Positions 47,801 to 57,900 of a stretch of DNA of 64,000 nucleotides are shown in pieces; the first letter of the stretch is position 1, and each line of letters starts with the position of its first letter. The notes beneath the pieces are model-generated. The model was not told the DNA's origin, did no database searches, and saw only the letters and a list, made by a program, of their open reading frames with translations. The stretch is from NCBI GenBank assembly GCA_017139535.1, contig WOUO01000024.1:62001-126000 (forward strand), in the 5' to 3' direction. This DNA comes from Trichocladium uniseriatum (taxonomy: Eukaryota > Ascomycota > Sordariomycetes > Sordariales > Chaetomiaceae). The position numbers and the translations under genes are program-made.

Positions 47801-48760
47801 CGGGTTACGGGAGGGAGCCTCGGCCTTCGCCGCCCGTCTGTGCCTCCCCGCCGTACGGAGTTAATTGTCCAGATTACAGCTTACGAAGCTTGAGCAATCT
47901 GTCTGGAACATGTCGTGCGCAACGTCGAACATCGACAAGACCAGACCCCCATGTCGCCATGTCCACTCCCTCCCCCATGTCTCGGAACACATAACCACAA
48001 CTGAACAAAGAACCCCTCCCTCAATCAGTCAGCTCGTCCTAAACCAGGGGCTGGGATTGGATGTTGATGCAGCCTTAGGTTGAGCCGTTGGCCCGATTTT
48101 TTACATGGTAAAATGTGACAATACGTCACTCACTCACACAGCTCATTTCAGCTTTGGGATGACTGGCTGGGCTGGCGCCCGGCCGGACGGGCGGGAAAGG
48201 CTGCTGCTGCGATATGCAATGCGATGCGACGCGACGCAATGGGATGCCGAGCTGACCTGACCTGAATGACCTGACACTGACAGACGGCGGCACGGCGCGG
48301 CACACACACCTCGCCGAATGTAGCGAAGAAAAGACAAGCAACTCGCTCAAACTCCCATTTCATTTCTTTCCCACATGACCCTGCAGGTGCCCCGCCGAGA
48401 GACAGGCCTAGCTTGGCAAGGGTGCCCGCTAAACTAGGATGGAACTGGCAATGTTCTGGAAGCCCGGGATTTGCTGCTGGCTAGGGGGAAGATCTTTTTG
48501 TCATGCATAACGGGATGGGACGATTGTTCTGCAGAAGAGGATCCGTACCTGACATTTGTACTCCACCAGCATGCTACTTTGGAAAAGGGAAAAGGGGTTT
48601 GGATGGACGGTCGCTTGTCGGATGTAACGGGACCTGCCTACAAGCCCAGTCATTTTCGGCTGGATCCATGTGTGTCGGCATCGGTAGTGGCAGGATTCGG
48701 AGGGTCTGCGAGCGTTTTGGACATGACATGGTGCTGCGACTGATTATGGAGTAAACACAC
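44899..48760. other. 3.9-kb gene-free region upstream of G-alpha
   Basis: I find no supportable gene, tRNA or rRNA. Open frames (46502-46842, 46986-47387 and others) are short, overlap on both strands and show no domain. The left end should carry the G-alpha promoter and leader, and the right end the 3' flank of Gcn5. A direct-repeat-rich stretch of CCTGA-like units lies near 48210-48290. Confidence 0.55.
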
Positions 48761-48982
48761 TACACTTCCTCCCCTGATTGTTTGTTCGCGTGATACCCCG
48801 GGTAGATGAGAGCAGGGGGCCTCTAAACTAATTAGCCTTTGGTAGAGAGAGAAGAGAGAAAAGAACGAAAAAAGAAGGAGAAAAGAGAAAAGGAAAGAAA
48901 AAATCGAAAAGAGAAAAAGGAGAGAGAGGGAGAGGGAGAGGGAAGAGAAAAAGAAGGAAAAAGAAACAGGGGGGGAAGTGTA
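48761..48982. mobile_element. MITE-like element, copy B
   Basis: A 222-bp element with TA at each end. Left end TACACTTCCTCCCCTGATTG and right end (other strand) TACACTTCCCCCCCTGTTTC form imperfect inverted repeats (22 of 27). Its first 16 bases are identical to copy A, and similarity continues through the ATGAGAGCAGG block to about 48845. The interior is an almost pure A/G tract of about 125 bp. It lies 116 bp downstream of the Gcn5 stop codon. It has no coding capacity. Confidence 0.7.
48841..48979. repeat. Polypurine tract inside MITE copy B
   Basis: Nearly all bases on this strand are A or G from about 48841 to 48979, with GAGAGG-type subrepeats around 48920-48945. Such tracts can form triplex (H-) DNA and tend to vary in length. 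Confidence 0.8.
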
Positions 48983-49097
48983 CACCATGTGAAGTTATCG
49001 ATAGCTAACACCATCTATTCGGTTGTCTATGGTCAGTCGCTAATTACTCGGTACTCGCTATGTAATCCAACACTCTCGCAGGTGGCCGTTGCCGAAC

Positions 49098-50353
49098 TTA
49101 TTCCTCCTCCAGCAGCTCATACCACTCAGGAATCTCCTTGATCTGACTCCACATGTACTTCTCCAGCCTGACGGCGCACTTAGTGTAGACGGTCGTTGCG
49201 TCGTTGTACTGCTTGCAGTTGCTGAAGATGAGCTTGAGATCGGCGACGAGGTCCTTGGGCGCAGCATAATGGTCGTGTTCCAGCCTCTCCTCGATCGTCG
49301 ACAGATCCATTGGCGTGGTGATGACGTTGTAGTAGTCGGGCACTTCGTCCCTGTTGACCGGGTTGAGGAAGGGCCAGGCCTGCTTGTGGTTCTGGATCTG
49401 GTAGAGGAAACGGCGGAGCTCGTTGAAGTGAGGTCCCCGGCGTGGCGCCCGGGCAAGTGCGTCCATGTCTGGAGACCAGCCCGTTGCTCGGATGGCAGGG
49501 ATCGAGAGTGGATCGACCGGAGTGATAGCGCCGTTAGCCCACTGCTGTGGCGGCTGATGGGTGATGTGGCTCTTGCTCAGGGGGCGGATTTTGGCTTGTA
49601 CGGTTTCCTTTTGCTTCAGAAGCATACGGCCAACTTCGAGATAACGGATCCGGGGAAGCATGGAGCATTGCATCAGAGTTCCTCCCTCATAATCCTTGAT
49701 GTACCCCATCCAGATGGACTTGTCGAGAGTAACCTCTTTGGTAAAGCCTTGTTTCTGGAAATATCCTGTGGCATAGTTGTCGGCGTAAGTTAGAAAATGC
49801 ATCACTGGGGAGGTTGCCCTGACGTAGTCCTTCAGATGGGCCATGAGATGGGCTCCGTATCCTTTTACCTGCTGGTCAGACGAGACGGCGCAAAAGACGA
49901 TTTCGGCAAACTGGCGGGCGCGAAATTCCCGGTATGATATCCCGCCAATGACCTCCAGAGGCATCTTGATGATAGCGATGGATAGATGGGTGCGGTCGTA
50001 GACGAGACGTGCGATGTAATCTTTGGGCATTTTGGGGAGTTGCTTCTGGAACAGGCATTTCAAGCCTGTAAGTATAATCGAACTCTCTCTAGTGCCATCG
50101 TTGTTGACAACCCGGAATTCGATATCGCCATTTCGTTCTTCTACAACTGCAGGCTGTGGGCTCAAACAGTTAGAGCGTTTCCCGACATTTGGCGGTGGCG
50201 GTGATGCTGGCACACCTTCTCTGGGAACGGGACCCTCTGGGTTATTGGAGCCTCATCATGGGAGGTTTTGAGTCGTTTGGCATCAGATGCAGCATTCGGT
50301 TCTTCCGAAGCCGCGCGCTTCGAGACGGCATGCTGCGGGTCTGCCTTGTCCAT
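49098..50353 (-). CDS. gcn5: Histone acetyltransferase Gcn5 (SAGA/ADA)
   Basis: Exons 50216-50353 and 49098-50153 give 397 residues. The N-terminus is basic and disordered (SEEPNAASDAKRLKTS). The GNAT domain lies at ~55-215 with FRVVNNDGTRESS, the catalytic Glu region FAEIVFCAVSSDQQVKGYGA (motif A QVKGYG binds acetyl-CoA) and HFLTYADNYATGYFQKQGF. A linker leads to the C-terminal bromodomain at ~285-390 (AWPFLNPVNRDEVPDYYNVI, PMDLSTIEERLE, LIFSNCKQYNDATTVY), which reads acetyl-lysine. Gcn5 acetylates histone H3 within SAGA and ADA complexes. The single intron removes a stop-containing stretch and joins PFPEK to PAVVEE. Confidence 0.97.
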
Positions 50354-51187
50354 CAGGCTAGGGCCGCGGCGAGGCTCGCTCGGTCTGGGCTGGATGCTCG
50401 AATCCCCCCCCCAAAAAATTAGACAGTTGTTTCCTTGGGCTTAATTACTATCCCGTCGAGGTTAGCTTCTGACTTCCTGATATTCGCAGTCTTTACCCTT
50501 CAAGAAGTTCGGTACGTACCTCGTGATGGAGATTGGGGGTTGGTGGTTCAGTGCCTGGATTAACTCCACCATGAGGGGTTGGGACTTGGGACGACCCACA
50601 CAATTCGGACCCACTTCTAACCCCGTCTGAGCCAGAGAAGGGACGAACGACACTTGTTAGGTGCCAAACAAACGGGAAGCTGCTTCCTCTGAGTTGTCAC
50701 TTAATGCTTTGTGTCGGGCGGTGGCAGAACTGTAAGGTCTGCTCTTGATTGGTGTTCAATGTGTTGCTTCAAACAATGACACAGCCTGGTTGACACGGTT
50801 CAAAACCACCGAGTTAAAGATAACACGTCAATCGAATTTTTCGACATTATTCAGGTACAGCTAATGAACTTGCCAGCAAGCCATGCGTCTGCCAATAACT
50901 AGTTACAGAGTTCAATGGCTTCAACCTTGATTATGTAGTTGCGTTCTCACTCCAGAACATCAAAGGATGGACGGAAACGCGCCGCGGTGCATTTGCAGAT
51001 GTCGGTCTTGGCGCGGCTCACTGGCTGCGTGCGACAAGGATTAACCCGCGCGGGATGTCGATCATGAGAACCGGCGATTCAGGGGTTGTGCGTTTGTCCC
51101 ACGAAATGCCATTCTTGCAAGACCGAAGAAGACACCTTCTGCATCTTCTCACCAAAAGGCCCCTGTTGGCCTCACTCACTATCCACA
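50354..51187. promoter_or_regulatory. Divergent promoter interval gcn5 / SMR gene
   Basis: 834 bp between two start codons, with no gene recognised. A C-run/A-run junction (ccccccccaaaaaa) lies near 50405-50418. Confidence 0.4.
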
Positions 51188-52065
51188 ATGGCGTCGTCGG
51201 CCATCCCCATGGAGCCTCTCAGCAGGTCTGGTAAGATTCTCACTCCTGACCGCCAATGTGTCACGTTGTAAGCGTCTAATACACAGTGCTGTCTCCAGCC
51301 TTCAACCACAGGACGAGCCTAGATGCGGAAGCCGAGTATGACCGGCTACGCGATCTGGCCCGTAGTGAGGGTGACAAGAAGAAATCGTGCTTCGATCGTG
51401 TGGGGCCTCCCTGATCTCGTTTAACAAGACGTTGCCGCTGACTTACTAAGTAGGCTCACGAGGCGTATGAGCGTGGTGATGGCGCCGAAGCCAAGCAGCT
51501 CTCAAACGCGGGCAAGGACCACCAGAGGAAGCAGGCCGAGTACAACAAGCAAGCCTCGGATTTCATCTTCCGCGAGAACAACGCGCCTGGCCGCGTCGCT
51601 GAAGACACGATTGACCTTCATGGTCAGTACGTCGAGGAGGCCGAGGACATCCTCGAGGCGCGCATTCGGCACGCCCAGTCCACCGGTCAAACCCACCTGC
51701 ATGTCATCGTCGGCAAAGGGAACCACTCGACCGGCCGTGTGCAGAAGTTGAAGCCGCGCGTCGAGCGTCTCTGCCAGGAGCTAGGTCTTGACTATGCCAC
51801 TGAAGAGAACGAGGGCCGCATCTACGTCGATCTGAGCGGTGGTCGCGTCGACGTCCCGCCTCCGCTCCCGTCGCAGCCCCAAGGGTACCAGGGAGGCTAT
51901 GGTGGAGGCCACCAGGCTGAAAGCGGCGGCTACCAACAGCCGCCGCCGCAGCATCACCAGCAGCAACATTATCAGCAGCCGCCGCCGCAACAGCAGCAGC
52001 AACCGCAACGGGACGATGATGGCGACATTTTCAACTGTCTCAAGGGTTGCTGTCTCGTCATGTAA
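51188..52065 (+). CDS. SMR-domain protein with C-terminal CAAX box
   Basis: Exons 51188-51230, 51299-51399 and 51454-52065 give 251 residues. A DUF1771 helical region (AEYDRLRDLARSEGDKKKSC ... GKDHQRKQAEYNKQ) precedes an SMR domain with IDLHGQYVEEAEDI and HVIVGKGNHS. SMR domains bind or cut nucleic acid. A Gln/Pro/His-rich linker follows, and the protein ends NCLKGCCLVM. The last four residues CLVM fit a prenylation CAAX box and the adjacent Cys could be palmitoylated, so the protein may be membrane-tethered. Yeast YPL199C has the same DUF1771-SMR layout as I recall it. The second intron has an atypical GTGGGG donor; it was chosen because it joins FDR to AHEAYERGDG, the family pattern. Confidence 0.85.
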
Positions 52066-52195
52066 AACTGGGTCGATTTGGAGTTGCGTTTGGATATGAG
52101 TGGGTGGCTAGAGGCGACCAAGTAGTCCGTCAAGATCCTTTTCACACTGTCTCACACTCGGAAACTATTGCAAGAAGTAGAAGGGGAAATAGAAC

Positions 52196-52434
52196 AAAAA
52201 AAAAAGCTCACCGGCTAGCCCCCCTCGTGCGTCCATGAGGGGAGGTAGCCGGCTACGAAACCCCCAGTGGGTTTACTTCGGGGTAGGGGGCCCCTAAGGG
52301 CCGGGCGTGGTGGTCCCCCGGGCACCAGCTCGGAGTCGAACGTGTGACCTTTTGGTGTGTCGACAATCCGATGTATTGCCCGGGCGCCCGGCGGGTGACC
52401 TCCCCCATTGACCACTGAGCTAGGCCACTAGGGG
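52196..52434 (-). mobile_element. tRNA-headed SINE-like element
   Basis: On the minus strand the element starts near 52434 with a tRNA-like head. It has a perfect Pol III A box TAGCTCAGTGG (52412-52422) and a B-box-like CGTTCGACTCC (52332-52342), with a stretch resembling an anticodon loop (TTGTCGA) between them. The T-stem and anticodon stem are degenerate, so this is not a working tRNA. A GC-rich body with several potential hairpins follows, for example CCGGCTAGCC pairing with GGTAGCCGG at about 52210-52254. It ends in T10 (A10 at 52196-52205 on the plus strand), a Pol III terminator or tail. It lies about 130 bp beyond the SMR stop, probably in that gene's 3' UTR. No clear target duplication was seen. 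Confidence 0.6.
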
Positions 52435-52437
52435 AGA

Positions 52438-52857
52438 TCGGTAACATTTGAGAAGTTGGAACTTGTATATCAACTTCTGCCAGAGGCGTGGCAGTTGGCA
52501 GTTCCAACAGTTCAATAGACCTCTTCCGTTTGCCTACTTCATGCGCAAGCAACATTGACACTGTCAGATAATTTATTTGTCCACACACACATCTACCGCC
52601 TCGGCCCACCACTCGTTGTGGGATGCCACTTACCTTACTTGAACATGCCATTGAGTTTCAGTTGTTGGAGAAAAGAGACAGTAGCTGTTCCGTTTGAGTC
52701 AATGCCACAGCACTGTCCCCATCCGAAATGGGTTCCCTGAGGCTTATAAAGGAAGCCACGTCTGCCTGACAGGTCACCCGCTTGTTCCTGCCAAATATGA
52801 CACCCATTCGCAAACCACTCATGGCACTCAGGCTGGCAACTGCAAACAGGCCCATCC
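52438..52857. other. Intergenic region, no gene seen
   Basis: 420 bp between the SINE-like element and the orphan membrane-protein ORF. No element was recognised. Confidence 0.4.
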
Positions 52858-53802
52858 ATGCGCCTCTTTCTCCAAAACTCTAGCGCCTTCCGGCCGACCG
52901 CGCACAAGCCCTCGCGGCCGTCCCTCAAGAAGAAGGGTATCGCCCTTCTTGTCATCACCAACAGCACCTCGAATCCTCACGACACCAAGAGCAATCATAA
53001 CCACAACCATCACCACAACAACAAAGATATCAACCATCACAACAAGCGAAATCACATCCTCAACACCACCATCACAACCGTCCAAACCGCGCCCATGACC
53101 CGCCTACACCCCCGCACCGTCAACGCCCCCGACCCCAACTCCGCCACCCACCTCGAAATAATCCTCCTCGCCCTCACCACCGCCTCCCTCGTCCTCCTCC
53201 TCGCCCTGACCCTCTACCTGGGCGTCACGCGCCGCCGTGGCCAATCCCCAACCAACTCAACTCCCTACCTGTGGAAGAAGGACACGACCGAGCACCACCC
53301 GCTGCTTCTAAACACCAGCACTAGCACTGGAAATAGCAGTATCAAAACAGGGAGTGGTGGTGGAGTTGGTGGAGATGTGAAACAAGAAGAAACAGAGACG
53401 CTTCGCGACCGGGTGCGCCGGCTCAGCGAGGGGGTTGGGGCTGCGGTGCGGCGTGAACTGAGGCTGTTGTCGGCGGTTAGGAATGCTGGGAAGACGCCGC
53501 CCAGGCTGGGGGATGTGGAGGGTGAGTTTGGGGTTGCTGCTGCTTCTGTTGCTGCTCGAGTTCCTGATGATGTTTCTGGGGTTGTTGAGGCGAGCGGGTT
53601 GGATGGAGGGGATGGGAAAGGAGGTGGTGGTGGTATCTTGTGGACTGGACTTGAGGGGGGTGGTGAGAAAATGGATGGGTTGGGCCCGTTTCCGAGTGGC
53701 GGTATGGGTAATGGGGAGTGGCTTTTCAAGAGGCAGCCTCGTCGTCGGTATTGTGGGGTGGGCCGGCCGCTGAGGGGGTGTGAGAGTGAGTGCCCGGTGT
53801 GA
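52858..53802 (+). CDS. Hypothetical single-pass membrane protein
   Basis: An uninterrupted frame of 314 codons. It is His/Asn-rich at residues ~45-65, then has one strong membrane helix at ~100-122 (LEIILLALTTASLVLLLALT, followed by RRR), then a Ser/Gly-rich region and an amphipathic stretch (LRDRVRRLSEGVGAAVRREL). The positive residues after the helix suggest a cytosolic C-terminus. I do not recognise the family. The true start may be the Met at 53095-53097 (MTRLHPRTV), which would keep the helix and drop the low-complexity part. Long frames arise by chance in this GC-rich genome, and a 154-codon frame overlaps on the other strand. The membrane helix is the main support for coding. Confidence 0.45.
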   Translation: MRLFLQNSSAFRPTAHKPSRPSLKKKGIALLVITNSTSNPHDTKSNHNHNHHHNNKDINHHNKRNHILNTTITTVQTAPMTRLHPRTVNAPDPNSATHLEIILLALTTASLVLLLALTLYLGVTRRRGQSPTNSTPYLWKKDTTEHHPLLLNTSTSTGNSSIKTGSGGGVGGDVKQEETETLRDRVRRLSEGVGAAVRRELRLLSAVRNAGKTPPRLGDVEGEFGVAAASVAARVPDDVSGVVEASGLDGGDGKGGGGGILWTGLEGGGEKMDGLGPFPSGGMGNGEWLFKRQPRRRYCGVGRPLRGCESECPV

Positions 53803-54130
53803 GTGAGAGGATGGCGTGAGCCCCTGAGATGGCGGGTGTTGGTGTTTTCCGCTTGAAAAGGATTGCCGCAGATACTTCGTAACTTGGTTATGAATCAGTT
53901 TTGCTTTGGACTAGCACTTGGAACTCGAACGCAGCGCTTGACAAGTAGACAAAAGAAACGTCGCATTCAATGCCTCTAAGGTGACTGATGGAACAGGGTT
54001 TGTACAGGTTGCCTGCCCTCTCCTTCGCGCTAGATCCCACACCCTCCTGGACGGGCAACTGTCGCTTGCTCACTCGTTCTCTTGCCCGAGCGCCGCCCAC
54101 CCAACTCCCTTCCGCCCTTCAACCCAAAAC
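53803..54130. other. Convergent intergenic region, no gene seen
   Basis: 328 bp between the hypothetical gene stop (+) and the Mic10 stop (-). No element was recognised. Confidence 0.4.
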
Positions 54131-54465
54131 TCATGCTTGCGTCTTGATGTTGCGCGCAGCCTGCTTCAGGCTCGAGTTGCACTCCTCGTACGCCCGCCCC
54201 GCGCCGAACCCAACACCGACAAACGCGGGCCACGCCCTCCGCTTGAAGAGCAGGACGGAGAAGACGACGCCGAAGCCGAGGCCGAGGGTCGACTTGATGA
54301 TCAGGTTGGACAGGCAGCGGTCCCACTATTTTAGTAGACGAGCGTCAGTGGTGGGATCGTTTGTTTGAGCCGTCGGACAAAGCTGACCTTCTCGTTGAGG
54401 AGCGTTTCGCTGACGGGGCGCGACACAGCGCGGGAAGGCGAGGGGGGAGCTGTCGTCTCGGCCAT
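54131..54465 (-). CDS. mic10: MICOS complex subunit Mic10
   Basis: Exons 54388-54465 and 54131-54325 give 90 residues, the usual size. Mic10 shapes the inner-membrane crista junctions of mitochondria by oligomerising through glycine motifs. After a short Ser/Pro/Thr-rich start (MAETTAPPSPSRAVSR), the conserved WDRCLSNLIIKSTLGLGFG opens the first membrane hairpin, with the GxGxG motif. A short basic loop (LFKRRAW) follows, then a second membrane segment with GVGFGAGRAYEEC. The gene is too short and split to stand out as an ORF, but the family match is strong. It is divergent from Urb2. Confidence 0.95.
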
Positions 54466-54920
54466 GGCGGCGCAACCTAGTTAGCTCGAGGAATTAGCGT
54501 ATTGGACTATGGTCAAAGCTGCGGGAGAGTCCAACCTCTAGCAAACTACCCAATTGACGCGGAGCGAATGCGACGGACGGTGGTGGGGAAAGAGACGGCA
54601 GCTGCCTCTGATCTCGTCGGTTGAATGATGAAGCTGTTTTGTGTCGGAGCAGACGTCGTCTGCCAAGAGCTCGAATGCCTGGTAATGGCTCGGTTGCTGC
54701 CGTTGTCTCCCGAAGGCGGTGAGTGAGAGAGGAAGCAGGGATCTGGGGCGATGGGGAATTGGAACGGCAGAATTTTGGAATTTTTGGGAGCTCTTTGGCA
54801 TCCCATCTGTCGCGGGCCATTGACAGCGTGGGGCACGGCGCAATCTGCAGCGCAAGTCAACGGGCAGCAGTCGACAACAAAACATGCGATTTGGGGTTGT
54901 AAAATCTGTGTTTTGTTGCA
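54466..54920. promoter_or_regulatory. Divergent promoter interval mic10 / urb2
   Basis: 455 bp between the two start codons. No specific element was recognised. Confidence 0.4.
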
Positions 54921-57900
54921 ATGGGGAACTATAATATGGTAGGATTTTTTTTTCCACCTTTTCTATTTCTAAATTCTATTCAATTCTCTAACCACAGTGC
55001 AGGCCGCCGAAGCGGCTCTTGTACAGGCTGTTCGAGCACTCGACCAGGGCAGCGTCGACACAATACCCGACAGACTCGAAAGGGTGTGGGATACACTCTC
55101 AGACTACCATGGAGGCAGCTTCCACGCCGCCGAGGAGATGCTGTTGCGCTGGCTCCTGAAGAACATGACCGGGTCGTCTGCGAATGCCGAGCGAGTTCGA
55201 CGATACGCTAGGGTTTGGGACATTCTCGCCGCCGTTTTTACCCTGATCCCGCTCTTCTCTCTCGCCAAGTCGCTCGCCGATCGCCGCTTCCTCGGAATCC
55301 TCCAACAGACGCTCAAGGACATTGCGGCGCCGCAGGAAGGAGCGCAGACGAATGGGGCCGACTCGGACTTGGAGATGGCCGACGCACCACCCGTGGAGAG
55401 CCCTGCAAATCCTCGGAAACGGAAGAGGGCAGACACTGCCAGCTTCGATATTGCCGTCCAAAGGCAAGCGGCGGGATGCCTTGAGACCGCCGAGGCTGTT
55501 TTTGAAGCCATCCGCATGCTCCTCTCCCGGTGCGAAGTCAAATCACTCGATAGCGTGGCTACTCACAGGATGGGTGCCGAGCATGTCAAATCGCTGTTCT
55601 CGTCGTCTGCGGTCGAGACTATGGCTCTCCTTGTGCCTTGGCTTACCACTTGCGGCCTTGCGTTGGACAAGCCCAAAGCCGAGCCGTTCAGGGAGCAATC
55701 GTCATGGCTGGGTACCTTTGCTGCGCTATGGGAGCTTCACCTCCAAAGCGCCGGCGATGCCTCCGAGGTTGCGACCCACTTGTCGGGGACAGCCACCCGC
55801 CTTCTTGGTAGACTCACAGGCGTTTCAAAGACACCACTCAGCATCGACTCGGCAGTCCAGGAACGGTGGTCGCGAGACATCCGCCGTTTTCTGACCCGCA
55901 ACCTGATTCTGCCGGCTAGGGCTGCCTTCTTGACCAAGGGCAGCCAGGAGGTAGTGCAGATTACTGTTGACATGTCCAGTGCCTCGGCCCAGACTACTTT
56001 CCCTGTTCTGTTCGACGTGGTTACCAAATCGCCGCTTGAGATCAGTGGCAACACGTCCAGGAAGGATTACGAAACATGGGTGCAGGCAGTATTTGACGCC
56101 ATCTTGCATGCGTCAAAGAATGTCAACCGTGTCAACAGCCAAGCAGCGGTCCGGGCCATCATGGAAATGGCGGCAGAGAAGGCCACGGCTCTGTCAGCCG
56201 CTAGCCTCCGGATTGTGTGCAAAAGCTACGGCCTCCGGTCGGACGCGGATGATTGGAGCCTGCTTCTCTCCATTGTGAAGCTCAACCCGGATGTTTTCTT
56301 GGTCTCGGAAGATGGGAAAGAGCCCCTTGAGCAAGCCCTGGAGAAGACGCGGGAACCCGACTCTCTCAGTGCGGAAGACTTTGACAGGGCCGCGCGGTTT
56401 ATTGTCTTGCTTGCGGATGGCTATGCTCAGACTCGCGACTTGTCCACCTTTGTCAAACTCTGGCTCAAGCAACTTGCTCCCTCCAAGCCCAAAGCCGGCC
56501 TCCAACGGCTGTGGGCCCAAAGGGAGCTTATCGACACTGTGGCGAGGCTCATCCAGACGTCTCTAAACGCGGGCCAGCTCGTTGATATTCTAGAGTGGCT
56601 GTCGTCGCAAACACAACCCGCGGAGAGCATGGCCCGGATCCATATTCTTGAAGCTCTCTCCGGCGGCATCTCCCAGGAAGAGTTTGTTGACGCCGCGAAC
56701 ATAAAGGCTTTTGACGGCGTATTCTTGGACAAGTTCTCTAAGAAAGAGCTCCCCGCCATCTCTGCGTCTCGGTGGGCGGTCGCCTCGCAGACAATCGCCA
56801 GGGGCACGTTCGAGGAATCGAGCCGGATTTGGCTACAAATCAAGTCGGACCTCAAGAGCATCCTCAAGAAGTTCCCGGTGGATCGGGAAGATACTTTTGC
56901 TGCGTTTAGGTGCTGTGTTGCAGCCTGGCTGGCAAATCATCCTGGTGCTGCCCACGAGGACGACGCTGCTGCTTTGATTTGCTCCTTCGTCGACAGACTC
57001 GAGAAGGATTCTGATTCTGATTCTGATTCCATGGAGTTGGACGCACCGAACAGTGGACCTCTTGTCAACAAAGGGACATATATCACCTGGATTCTTTCAG
57101 ATGCGCCTCGTGTTCTGGGGTAAGGTTCAAGGTTTGCCTTTTTCTTGAAATAATGCTAATAGCTTTTAGTCTGCTGGTGGAGAAGAAAGGATGCATCCCG
57201 AACGGGATACTGTCGCTCGTCACTGCTGCCGGAGCTGAAGACGTGGGGCTTGATTCTGCCATGACGGTCTCTCGCTTGCTTATTGAGCGCGAGAGCAATA
57301 CCAACAACCAAAAGCTCATGGGTGGGTCTCGCTGCTTTAAACACATGGCCAGGGTTACTGACATCACACAGATATGTTGATCGATGCAGTGATCTCGCTG
57401 ATCGACATGTCCAAAGCCGGCAGGTCAGGGGCGTCAACAAAGATTGCGATACAGTTCCTGCTGGACGTTCCCTGCGAGTCCCTGAATCGAACCCAGCGAG
57501 AGACGGCCATGAAGTCTCTAGTCTCTCATTTACCAGGAGACTCGGACAAGCCAGAAGCTGTCGGGGTAGAGTATTGGAAGTCGGCGCTCAGCCTCATGGT
57601 CAAGCTAATGGGGAGGCACACCTTCTACGAGGTGAGTTGCGAGTCGCGATGCCTTTTTGAGCGAGACTAACAGCCATAGGGCATGAGCTTCTCTCATTTG
57701 AACTCCATAGGGCGATGTGTCCTGAAGGTACACAAGCGCTCAAACCGCCGTTCAAGGGAAGGTCTGGCTACGGACGACACTTCAAAAGACCGTGATACCT
57801 TCAAACTGTTGCAGCATTTGGCAGTCCTGATCCTACGGTACGTCGCCCACTGCCTAGAAATGGGGTCATAGCTGACTGTTGCAGACAAATGACAAGCGGG

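Noticed and set aside
52215..52436. Functional tRNA gene with a large intron
   Set aside because: A and B boxes exist, but the T-stem (ACACG/CCGAG) and anticodon stem do not pair and no acceptor stem closes the structure.
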